This document shows, piece after piece, positions 1 through 6,409 of a stretch of 8,300 bases of DNA. This stretch comes from Acidobacteriota bacterium (GTDB lineage: Bacteria; Acidobacteriota; Holophagae; Thermotomaculales; Thermotomaculaceae): positions 1 through 8,300 of the forward strand of contig QMQE01000113.1 in the NCBI GenBank assembly GCA_003650445.1, given 5' to 3'. How positions within the stretch are numbered: the first letter of the stretch is position 1; each line of letters begins with the position of its first letter. The translations under genes and the position numbers were made by a program. A model generated the notes under the pieces. The model was not told where the DNA came from. It did no database searches and saw nothing but the letters and a program-made list of their open reading frames with translations.

Positions 1-78
1 AGGGATTCGAACCCTCGGTACCGTTTCCAGTACAACTGCTTAGCAGGCAGCCCTGTTCAACCACTCCAGCATCTCTCC
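1..78 (-). tRNA. tRNA-Ser(GCU), 3' end cut by window edge
   Basis: Class II tRNA read on the minus strand. The acceptor 5' strand GGAGAGA occupies 78 down to 72. The anticodon loop CTGCTAA gives anticodon GCT (42-44 on the plus strand), which decodes AGC/AGU. A long variable arm follows, with a six-pair stem closed by a GAAA tetraloop, as expected for serine tRNA. The T arm GAGGG-TTCGAAT-CCCT runs into the left edge. The last T-stem base, the 3' acceptor strand, the discriminator and any CCA lie outside the window. Only 7 nt separate it from the CCA end of the upstream tRNA-Ser(UGA), so the two are almost certainly one transcript. Confidence 0.95.
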
Positions 79-85
79 GCGATTA

Positions 86-175
86 TGGCGGAGGAGGTAG
101 GATTCGAACCCACGGACCTCGTTAAAGGTCAACGGTTTTCAAGACCGCCGCATTCGACCACTCTGCCACTCCTCC
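86..175 (-). tRNA. tRNA-Ser(UGA), complete with encoded CCA
   Basis: Class II tRNA of 90 nt including CCA. The acceptor stem pairs GGAGGAG (175 to 169) with CTCCTCC (96 to 90), followed by discriminator G (89) and an encoded CCA (88 to 86). The anticodon loop CTTGAAA gives anticodon TGA (139-141 on plus), reading UCN codons, mainly UCA/UCG. The long variable arm pairs GACCT with AGGTC, and the T arm contains TTCGAAT. It is the first gene of a two-tRNA serine unit, just downstream of a strong promoter. Confidence 0.97.
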
Positions 176-188
176 ACATGTCTCAACG

Positions 189-217
189 ATTATAATGAGC
201 CGCCCTCCGGAAGTCAA
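189..217 (-). promoter_or_regulatory. Sigma70 promoter for the tRNA-Ser pair
   Basis: On the minus strand, the -35 element TTGACT (217-212) is followed after exactly 17 nt by a perfect TATAAT (194-189). Transcription should start near 181-183, leaving a leader of only about 6-8 nt before the tRNA 5' end at 175. The match is strong, as is usual for stable RNA genes. It lies entirely in the short gap after the dnaG stop. The -35 box falls in the loop of a small potential hairpin (TCCGG/CCGGA). Confidence 0.85.
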
Positions 218-236
218 CCGGATTTCTTGCAAAGCA

Positions 237-1943
237 TTATAAGTGATGGAACTCTTTTGCCAGCTTTTCTTTACGTTTCAGAAGCTCGTCTCTTTCCGTC
301 TCTGTCAATCCCTCCTGAAACGCTTCCAGCCGTTTCTTAACGTCGTTCAGCTCCTGTTGCACCGCAAGCCGCTTCAACGCCCGCATAACTTTTGCAGCAT
401 CGGAGGAAACTTCTTGTTCTCTGAGGGTCAGGAATTTGTTCAATTCATCACTGAAGCGGTGAATTACGTCTGAAACCCGTTCATAGTCAACATTCAGCAT
501 TTCCTGTAGAAATGGAAAGACCGGGAGCCGTTCAAGCCATTCACGGTTCTCTTCAATTTGTGGCTTCAACCCGGGCTGACGCGCGAGGAGAAGCAGGATA
601 CCTTTTTCCGCTTCCTTCAGGTGATCCAGCGGGGTTTCAGGCCGCAAATCCTCTTCCCGTTTTTGAAAGGGACGGCGGGTTCGGGCATGAAGTTGAGTGG
701 CAATGTTCCGTTCTGGAACACCAAGGCGGGTCGAAAGGTCTTTGACGTAGTAACTCTGCCGGATTCGGTCCGGAATCACTGAAATGACATCCAGAATTGC
801 ATTGATACGGTTCAACTTTTCCTCCAGTGTAAGATCCTTGATTATCTCAGGTTTCAAGGTCAGATTTGAAAGAAAATCGGGAATTTCAACGGCTTTGTCC
901 AACAGCATCATAAAGTCTTCTTTCCCCCTTGTTCTCACAAATGAATCTGGATCTTCTCCCCCGGGCAGTGTCACCCCGTAGACAAAAAGGCCCCCCGGTG
1001 CCAGCACCTTGAAGGAACGGAGGGCAGCCGCCATTCCAGCTGTATCCGCATCAAAACATAGATAAATTTTCCTGGCAAACCGTTTCAGCAATATTGCATG
1101 ATTTTCCGTAAAACTGGTGCCAAGTGCGGCGGCAACATTGACGACACCGTGCTGGTACAAAGCTGCGAAATCCATGTAGCCCTCAACCAGCACGACAAAA
1201 CCGGTTTTCCGGATAAAATCACGGGTCAGGTTGAGCCCATAGAGCATCCGCTTTTTTTCAAAGACAGGCGTGGCCGGGCTGTTCAGATACTTGGGGGCCT
1301 TGGTGTCCTTTCTCAAAATCCGCCCCCCGAACCCCACAACCTTTCCGTACAAATCCTGAATGGGAAACATCAGGCGGTTTCTAAATTTTTCCCGCCCCTG
1401 ATCGTTCAGTAAACCGGCTTTCTCTATAATGTGCCGATTAAATCCTTTCTCTTCCAGATAGTGAAGCAAGCCGGATTCCGGGGCAAATCCGATTTTCAAC
1501 GCCCTCACTGTTTCCTGTGAAATGTCCCTGCCGTTCAGGTATTCCTTTGCTTCTTTGCTCCCCTCAAGTGCCTGTGAAAAAAAAGTACTCGTCGTGTCCA
1601 GCACCTCAAGAATTCGATCCCGTTCGCTGCGGTCAACAGCATCCCCCTGTTCAAACTCAAGTGGAACTCCGTATCGTTCGGCGAGAAAGCGGATAGCTTC
1701 ATTAAAATCAAAGTTCTCAATCTGTTGTACAAAAGAAATAATATCACCTGCCGCGTGACACCCGAAACAATGGAAAAGCCCGGTTTCAGGGGAAATATAA
1801 AATGAAGGTGTTTTTTCCTGATGAAACGGGCAAAGCGCCCGCATCCGGCTGCCGGCACGTGTCAATGTGATATAAGAGCCCACAAGCTCTACCACATCAA
1901 TTCGGCTTTTCAATTCCTGAATAAACTGCTGCGAAAATATCAT
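237..1943 (-). CDS. dnaG: DNA primase DnaG
   Basis: Synthesises the RNA primers used by the replicative polymerase at the fork, working with the DnaB helicase. The 568-residue protein has a typical full length. Visible parts, in order, are: an N-terminal CHC2 zinc finger with C38, H41, C59 and C62 (CPFH...CFGC); the catalytic core with KFRNRLMFPI near 186-195 and KYLNSPATPVFEK near 218-230; the TOPRIM fold with E254 in VEGYMD and D298/D300 in DADTAG; GGEDPDSF at 328-335; and a helical C-terminal region from about 440 that fits the DnaB-binding domain. The ATG at 1943 is preceded by a G-rich stretch (GGGGGCG) at short spacing that could serve as ribosome binding site. It is the third gene of rpsU-mutS2-dnaG, 78 nt after mutS2. 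rpoD, which often follows dnaG, is absent; tRNA genes follow instead. Confidence 0.98.
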   Translation of the reverse strand: MIFSQQFIQELKSRIDVVELVGSYITLTRAGSRMRALCPFHQEKTPSFYISPETGLFHCFGCHAAGDIISFVQQIENFDFNEAIRFLAERYGVPLEFEQGDAVDRSERDRILEVLDTTSTFFSQALEGSKEAKEYLNGRDISQETVRALKIGFAPESGLLHYLEEKGFNRHIIEKAGLLNDQGREKFRNRLMFPIQDLYGKVVGFGGRILRKDTKAPKYLNSPATPVFEKKRMLYGLNLTRDFIRKTGFVVLVEGYMDFAALYQHGVVNVAAALGTSFTENHAILLKRFARKIYLCFDADTAGMAAALRSFKVLAPGGLFVYGVTLPGGEDPDSFVRTRGKEDFMMLLDKAVEIPDFLSNLTLKPEIIKDLTLEEKLNRINAILDVISVIPDRIRQSYYVKDLSTRLGVPERNIATQLHARTRRPFQKREEDLRPETPLDHLKEAEKGILLLLARQPGLKPQIEENREWLERLPVFPFLQEMLNVDYERVSDVIHRFSDELNKFLTLREQEVSSDAAKVMRALKRLAVQQELNDVKKRLEAFQEGLTETERDELLKRKEKLAKEFHHL

Positions 1944-1970
1944 GGACGCCCCCGTTATTCTTTTTTCTGA

Positions 1971-1979
1971 ATTCTATCA
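1971..1979 (-). promoter_or_regulatory. Possible extended -10 promoter for dnaG
   Basis: In the 78-nt gap between mutS2 and dnaG the minus strand reads TGATAGAAT, an extended -10 element (TGn plus TAGAAT). Transcription would start near 1964, about 20 nt before the dnaG ATG. No good -35 hexamer is seen at the right distance. A 5-bp inverted repeat (TTCCC/GGGAA, 1986-2001) lies immediately upstream and lacks a T tract, so it is not a convincing terminator. An internal promoter that lets dnaG be expressed apart from rpsU is plausible but unproven. Confidence 0.35.
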
Positions 1980-2021
1980 GATCATTTCCCGCCCATGGGA
2001 AGAGAGTTTAGGGAGAACCTA

Positions 2022-4358
2022 TTATTTCAAAAATACAAGTGTAGCGCCATCATCCGTATCCGGTTCAAATCGCTCAACATAGGGACTTTTCTTCAGATAA
2101 TTTCGAATTCCTTTTCTCAATTTCCCGGAACCATGCCCATGAATTACCCGAACAGACTCATGACTTTGAAGCACACACTGATCCAATGTCTGCTCCAATA
2201 CATAAATCGCATCTTCAACGTTCTTTCCCACAAGATTACACTGGAGAGATGGGGATGCATTGCGGGATGCTGAAAAATGGACACTTGTTCCGCTTCCCCC
2301 TCCGCTTTTCCCACCGCCTTCCTCCAGAGACAAGTCACCGGCAGCAAACCAGACAGATTTCCCCCGCACCGTTACCCGGACACGGTCTCCCTGCTTGCTG
2401 ATTTCATCAACGATGCCGATAACACCGAGAAGGTGATGTCGAACCCTGTCCCCCCGGCTGAAAGTCCCCTTGTATTTCTTCACATCAGAGTCTCTTAATT
2501 TTGAGGCAATTGACTCATCAAAAGAAGTGACTAGTTCTTCTTCCACCCTCTTTGCTGCAGAGCGTTGTTTCTCCGAAACCCGATACAATGCCCTTTCCTT
2601 TTCCTTTCGAAAATCCTTAAGAATTCGCTCAAATTTCTGTTCAAACACATCATGAAGTTCCCTTTTTTCCGCTTTCAATTCTTTTATAAGGATTTTATGT
2701 CGATTTTCAAGGGTTTCGTTTTCTTTCAGAATGGCTTCCAGCCGGGTTTCTTTTTCTTCCAGTTCCCGAATTTTCCCAGCCAGTTTCACAACCATGGCAT
2801 CTGAATTCCCTCCCGTAGAGGCGCCTGCGTACTTAAGTGCCCGTTCAATTACATTTGCCGGCAGTCCGATCCGTTTGGCGATGGAAATGGCGTGGCTCCG
2901 TCCCGGCAGGTCGTACAGCAAGCGAAAAGTCGGTACAAGTTTCTCCTCGTCAAACTCCACAGATGCCAAGCGTACCCGCTGCTGCCCCTCAAATGCCATT
3001 TGTGTAACTTCCTGATAGTGCGTCGTAATGACAGTGTACCCGCCAAGCTCCGCAAGCACACTGGCAACCGCAACCGCAATGGCAGCCCCTTCAGTGGGTG
3101 CGGTTCCCGTACCCAGTTCATCAATGAGAACCAGTGTGTCAGGCCCTGCCTTTTCCAGTATCTTCTTCAGCCCCAGCATGTGGGAAGAAAAGGTCGAAAG
3201 AGATTCATCTATGCTCTGTCGGTCCCCAATGTCACTGATTATGCTGCTGAACACCGGAAAGCAGCTGCCCTCCGCCACCGGAACCGGAATCACAGCCTGA
3301 TTCATCAGCTGAAGAAGCCCGCACATTTTCAAAAAAACTGTTTTTCCCCCTGTATTCGAACCCGTAACCACCAGAATACCGGCATCCCGATCCACTTCAA
3401 TTGTGTTGGGAACCACATCCTGCCTGTTAAACAGCAGAAGCGGATGCCGGGCCTCTTTCAACCGCAATGGTCCTGAAGGACAAATCGCAGGCAGTGTACA
3501 GCCATATTTTTCCGAAAAACGATACCGGGCCAACATCGAATCAAAAAAACCGATGGTATTGTCCAGTAATTCAAAGAAATCCTGATTATTGAGAACCGCC
3601 TGGCTCAACTCTTTCAAAAGACGATTTTCCTCAATCTGAATATCATTCTGACATTGCTGAAGCTCATTGTTCTGCTGCACGACGCTGATGGGCTCAAAGA
3701 ATGCCGTGGCACCACTGGCCGAAGTGTCGTGAACAAGCCCTTTAATACGGCCAATAAAATCCCGTTTCACCGGGATCACAAATCGACCCGAACGCCTTGT
3801 GACCAACTGGTCCATCATTATTTCATGATGGGACCCCATCACAGCCTTCAGGGCTGATTCTACGGCTTTTTCCAAACGCCTTTTCCGTCCATGGAGCTTT
3901 TTCAGGTGGGGCGTCGCGTCTTCCCGAATACTTCCATCCGAGTCAAAGGCCTTCTTAACTGCCCCTGCCCAGTCATCCAAATCTTTAAATTTTGAGAAGT
4001 AATGGGCAAGCAATTTACTTTCCCGTGCAAATTTCTTCAGTGAGATTCCAATCTCATAATTTCTCAGGATTCCAAGGAGAACAATTGGCTCGTAGAAATA
4101 ATCGGAAGCACAAGAAACCGGCAGGGGAAAAATTCTTCCACCTGCCGGTTCAATTTTTCTGCCTCTATCCAGTAATGTTTCAATCTCCCGGTATTCTTTC
4201 TGAAGTATTTCGATTCTTGTCTCTGAATCAACAACAGTCAGATTTTTAATACTGCCAACCCCCTGTTCGGAGCTGCAGTAACCGGATAATGTTTCCAGGA
4301 CCCGGTCAAATTCCAGTTCCTGAAAACTGAACTCATTCTCCGTTAAGGCGTCTTTCAA
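2022..4358 (-). CDS. mutS2: MutS2-family ATPase with KOW-like and Smr domains
   Basis: MutS2 proteins are dimeric ABC-type ATPases that have been linked to suppression of homologous recombination and, in Bacillus subtilis, to rescue of collided ribosomes. This 778-residue protein has the family's usual length and layout. It has an N-terminal helical clamp/lever region (1-320). In the ATPase, Walker A is TGSNTGGKT (332-340), the STFSSHM segment is at 388-394, Walker B ends in D413-E414, and the H-loop TTH is at 445-447. A coiled-coil stretch (about 525-620), a KOW-like beta segment (635-675), a glycine/serine linker (681-690) and a C-terminal Smr domain (700-778) follow. The Smr HGxG motif is present at 740-743, but the LDLRG motif reads CNLVG (707-711). 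The start is TTG at 4358: an in-frame stop lies two codons upstream, and no ATG or GTG lies close downstream. It overlaps rpsU by 26 nt, suggesting translational coupling. Confidence 0.96.
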   Translation of the reverse strand: MKDALTENEFSFQELEFDRVLETLSGYCSSEQGVGSIKNLTVVDSETRIEILQKEYREIETLLDRGRKIEPAGGRIFPLPVSCASDYFYEPIVLLGILRNYEIGISLKKFARESKLLAHYFSKFKDLDDWAGAVKKAFDSDGSIREDATPHLKKLHGRKRRLEKAVESALKAVMGSHHEIMMDQLVTRRSGRFVIPVKRDFIGRIKGLVHDTSASGATAFFEPISVVQQNNELQQCQNDIQIEENRLLKELSQAVLNNQDFFELLDNTIGFFDSMLARYRFSEKYGCTLPAICPSGPLRLKEARHPLLLFNRQDVVPNTIEVDRDAGILVVTGSNTGGKTVFLKMCGLLQLMNQAVIPVPVAEGSCFPVFSSIISDIGDRQSIDESLSTFSSHMLGLKKILEKAGPDTLVLIDELGTGTAPTEGAAIAVAVASVLAELGGYTVITTHYQEVTQMAFEGQQRVRLASVEFDEEKLVPTFRLLYDLPGRSHAISIAKRIGLPANVIERALKYAGASTGGNSDAMVVKLAGKIRELEEKETRLEAILKENETLENRHKILIKELKAEKRELHDVFEQKFERILKDFRKEKERALYRVSEKQRSAAKRVEEELVTSFDESIASKLRDSDVKKYKGTFSRGDRVRHHLLGVIGIVDEISKQGDRVRVTVRGKSVWFAAGDLSLEEGGGKSGGGSGTSVHFSASRNASPSLQCNLVGKNVEDAIYVLEQTLDQCVLQSHESVRVIHGHGSGKLRKGIRNYLKKSPYVERFEPDTDDGATLVFLK

Positions 4359-4542
4359 TTCTCAATTTCTTCAACATCTTCTTTCGGGCTGCAAGTGCTT
4401 TTTTCTTGCGAATTTCACTGGGTTTTTCAAAATGCTGCCGTTTCTTAATTTCTGAAAGAATACCGACTTTTTCGCATTTTCTTTTAAACCGTTTCAGTGC
4501 GTTCTCAAAGCTCTCATCGTCCCGTACATAAACGATTGCCAT
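4333..4542 (-). CDS. rpsU: 30S ribosomal protein S21
   Basis: Small basic protein of the 30S subunit platform, near the anti-Shine-Dalgarno end of 16S rRNA, needed for efficient initiation in species that have it. The 69-residue sequence matches the S21 family: an N-terminal VYVRDDESFENALKRFKRK segment, the motif EIKKRQHFEKPSEIRKKK, and a lysine/arginine-rich tail. The ATG at 4542 follows GGGGTG about 8 nt upstream. It is the first gene of rpsU-mutS2-dnaG, and its last codons overlap the mutS2 start in another frame. It has its own promoter and a structured leader, so autoregulation of the operon through the leader is possible (inference). Confidence 0.97.
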   Translation of the reverse strand: MAIVYVRDDESFENALKRFKRKCEKVGILSEIKKRQHFEKPSEIRKKKALAARKKMLKKLRIERRLNGE

Positions 4543-4561
4543 TCAGCTTTCACCCCATTTC

Positions 4562-4577
4562 TTGTAAAAATTTACAA
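4562..4577. repeat. AT inverted repeat in the rpsU leader
   Basis: A perfect 7-bp inverted repeat, TTGTAAA and TTTACAA, is separated by 2 nt, just upstream of the rpsU ribosome binding site. As DNA it looks like a compact operator. As RNA it would form a weak A/U hairpin with a 4-nt loop. A further copy of the same 7-mer lies at 4599-4605, close to the predicted transcription start. No regulator is identified. Confidence 0.6.
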
Positions 4578-4578
4578 T

Positions 4579-4595
4579 TGCGCACAACATGCGCA
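4579..4595. repeat. TGCGCA inverted repeat in the rpsU leader
   Basis: Two copies of the self-complementary hexamer TGCGCA (4579-4584 and 4590-4595) are separated by 5 nt. In the transcript they could form a 6-bp GC-rich hairpin within the approximately 60-nt leader of rpsU. With no T tract after it, it is not a terminator. It may be an RNA structure for S21 feedback or a protein site on DNA; both roles are inference. Confidence 0.55.
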
Positions 4596-4609
4596 CTGTT
4601 TACAACAAT

Positions 4610-4637
4610 ATTCTAATGCTATTCTCATTTAAGTCAA
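4610..4637 (-). promoter_or_regulatory. Sigma70 promoter for rpsU-mutS2-dnaG
   Basis: The minus strand has TTGACT (4637-4632), a 16-nt spacer, then TAGAAT (4615-4610). Start of transcription is expected near 4603, giving a leader of about 60 nt that carries both inverted repeats. It lies 34 nt beyond the stop of the upstream J-domain gene, so rpsU should be expressed independently of that gene. I see no rho-independent terminator between the two genes. Confidence 0.7.
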
Positions 4638-4671
4638 GTAATTTTTCCCCTGGCCACCCTGTACGCGCCGT

Positions 4672-6213
4672 TCATGAAAACAGGTCTGAAATTTTCGACA
4701 TGAATCCCCCGGATTTTTTATCCAGCTTTTTCAATGCACTCATCCCTTCAAGCGCAACCTCACTCTCCGGGTCAAGGGTTAATGCACCGGCAAAATACCT
4801 CGCTGCCCTTTCGTTGCGCCCCATTTTTACATACAGACGCCCCAGTGCTTCATAGGATTCAAGAGAATTCTGATCCAGTTCCAGTGATTTCAAAAGGTTT
4901 TCTTCTGCCCGTTTTACCCACATTGGATTGTCTATCTGAAGTTTCCCCAATTCCAGATAAAATCGCGAGTCATCAGGATTCAACTGAATGCAGCGGTTCA
5001 GCATTTCGATTCCCTCTGAGAACCGGCCCTGACTAACATAAAAAAGGGCATCCCGGAAAGCAATTTCGGACTTGCTGATCCTTCTGCCCTCCGCCTCGAG
5101 AGGGGTTTCTTTCTGGTTCTTCTTCAGCTTCATATCGTAGGCCTTTCGGGTATCTTCATCCTTCAGCGTTTGGTATGCTTCCGTAAGCCTGGATACAATT
5201 TCATCCAGCTTACCAGCGATAGCGGAAAACTGCTCACCTGTAAATCTGTCCGGATGGTAGCGTTTCATCAGTTTGTAATAATTCCGCTTTATCTGGAAGA
5301 TTTCCTCCTCCTGAGCCACGTCCAGCAGCTGATAGAAATTTATCCGCTCCAAATCCTCGTAAAAGGCAAACACTTCGTTCACAAACGCTTCCTGTTTTTC
5401 AGTGAGTTCCGGAATACTATTTCCAGCGCTCTCCTCCATCCCCGGTTCCGCCTGTTCCATAATGTTGTCCATGACGTCTTTTCGTGCTTCTTCATAAAAA
5501 GAACTGTCCTGAGATTGAGAAAAATCAATCAGCCCTATCAGATGCAATCCATACAGGATTTTTACAAACCGATCCCGGCTCATGCTGGAGATTTTTTCAA
5601 TATCTCCCATGGTAAGATGCCCGTCAATTCGGGAAAAGATAAACCCCTCTTCCGGTGTAAGACTTACCTTCTGGAACAGGAGCATGGGATTATCCATAAA
5701 AGTGGGTACAGAATCACGGTTTTCTTCAAATACATTTTCAATAAATCGCGGATTGTCAATCTCACGGATACACTCCAGGAGAATGTTTCCGGTTGAAATC
5801 TCCAGCATTAAGGCAGGATCCAGAGAGATCTTCTTGTTTTCAAAATCGATGTCGTCAATTTCCTCAAAGAAAGGGCGTATCACGATGTGCTGAACCAGTT
5901 TCTTAACCGTTTCCTTGATATGCGCTTCACTGACGATTTTATTATCGCAAAGATATTGTCCAAATCGGTTTCCGGAAGCCTTCGCGTCTTCAAGGTGAAA
6001 CTTCAGGGATTTTTCATCAAGAAAACCGCCCTTTACAAGGAACTGGCCAAGCTGTTCGCCCTCTACGCCGGATCGTGCATATCGAATATTGCCGTTAATG
6101 AAACATATCAATCGTTTACCTGCCGGAAATTTGCAAACAAGCAGGCCTGTATCCCGGTTCAGGTAAATACTTTTGATAAGTCCAAAAAGTTCACGAATTC
6201 CAATTTTGTTCAT
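4672..6213 (-). CDS. DUF4388-like / J-domain / TPR fusion protein
   Basis: Likely a soluble cytoplasmic cochaperone-type scaffold. No signal peptide or membrane segment is seen in the 513 residues. Residues 1 to about 230 resemble the DUF4388/PATAN-like region, with the repeated pattern LGQFLVKGGFLDEKSL and FGQYLCDNKIVSEAHI. A J domain at about 291-363 carries the HPD tripeptide (320-322) that stimulates DnaK-type Hsp70 ATPase. It lacks the Gly/Phe region and the zinc-finger domain of true DnaJ. TPR-like helical repeats span about 384-486, a typical protein-binding surface. The ATG at 6213 lacks a close ribosome binding site; AAGGAAG sits about 14 nt upstream. Its partner and pathway are unknown. 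DUF4388 proteins often occur in signalling or gliding contexts in deltaproteobacteria, but nothing here points to either. It is transcribed from its own promoter toward rpsU. Confidence 0.85.
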   Translation of the reverse strand: MNKIGIRELFGLIKSIYLNRDTGLLVCKFPAGKRLICFINGNIRYARSGVEGEQLGQFLVKGGFLDEKSLKFHLEDAKASGNRFGQYLCDNKIVSEAHIKETVKKLVQHIVIRPFFEEIDDIDFENKKISLDPALMLEISTGNILLECIREIDNPRFIENVFEENRDSVPTFMDNPMLLFQKVSLTPEEGFIFSRIDGHLTMGDIEKISSMSRDRFVKILYGLHLIGLIDFSQSQDSSFYEEARKDVMDNIMEQAEPGMEESAGNSIPELTEKQEAFVNEVFAFYEDLERINFYQLLDVAQEEEIFQIKRNYYKLMKRYHPDRFTGEQFSAIAGKLDEIVSRLTEAYQTLKDEDTRKAYDMKLKKNQKETPLEAEGRRISKSEIAFRDALFYVSQGRFSEGIEMLNRCIQLNPDDSRFYLELGKLQIDNPMWVKRAEENLLKSLELDQNSLESYEALGRLYVKMGRNERAARYFAGALTLDPESEVALEGMSALKKLDKKSGGFMSKISDLFS

Positions 6214-6247
6214 ATTTTTAACACTTTCTTCCTTCTTTATGTCACTT

Positions 6248-6277
6248 AATATATCACAACTGTAATTTGTTTTTCAA
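6248..6277 (-). promoter_or_regulatory. Promoter of the J-domain/TPR gene
   Basis: The minus strand shows TTGAAA (6277-6272), an 18-nt spacer and TATATT (6253-6248). TGA immediately before the hexamer makes an extended -10 element. Transcription would begin near 6241, about 28 nt before the ATG at 6213. It is one half of a divergent pair in this AT-rich intergenic region. Confidence 0.65.
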
Positions 6278-6369
6278 GGGAAACAGGTTTTTTTTATCGA
6301 AATAGGGGAATTTTCTCTTAGCTTTGAAAAAACATAATCAATTACCCTTCGCTATTCTTTACTTTTTTA

Positions 6370-6378
6370 TGATATAAT
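6370..6378 (+). promoter_or_regulatory. Extended -10 promoter of the ABC-class ATPase gene
   Basis: TGATATAAT is a perfect TATAAT with the TGn extension. No recognisable -35 hexamer sits 16-18 nt upstream, which is tolerated in extended -10 promoters. The predicted start near 6385 gives a leader of about 25 nt. Confidence 0.7.
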
Positions 6379-6396
6379 ATTTTTTACAATAGAAAC

Positions 6397-6402
6397 GAGG
6401 AG
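6397..6402 (+). promoter_or_regulatory. Ribosome binding site fixing the start at 6410
   Basis: GAGGAG ends 7 nt before the ATG at 6410, a near-optimal Shine-Dalgarno match and spacing. It makes this start secure. Confidence 0.85.
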
Positions 6403-6409
6403 CCACATC

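Noticed and set aside
201..222. Rho-independent terminator after dnaG
   Set aside because: A 5-bp TCCGG/CCGGA stem exists, but no T tract follows it in the dnaG direction and it overlaps the tRNA promoter -35 box.
1..236. rpoD immediately downstream of dnaG, as in the classical operon
   Set aside because: The sequence left of dnaG is fully explained by a promoter and two tRNA-Ser genes; rpoD, if linked, must be beyond the window.
1986..2001. Terminator between mutS2 and dnaG
   Set aside because: The TTCCC/GGGAA stem is only 5 bp and is not followed by a T run, so it is unlikely to end transcription.
2892..3476. Plus-strand open frame of 194 codons
   Set aside because: It lies wholly antisense within mutS2, whose ATPase motifs are intact, and has no recognisable domain or ribosome binding site.
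5170..5796. Plus-strand open frame of 208 codons
   Set aside because: It is antisense to the J-domain/TPR gene and shows no family resemblance.
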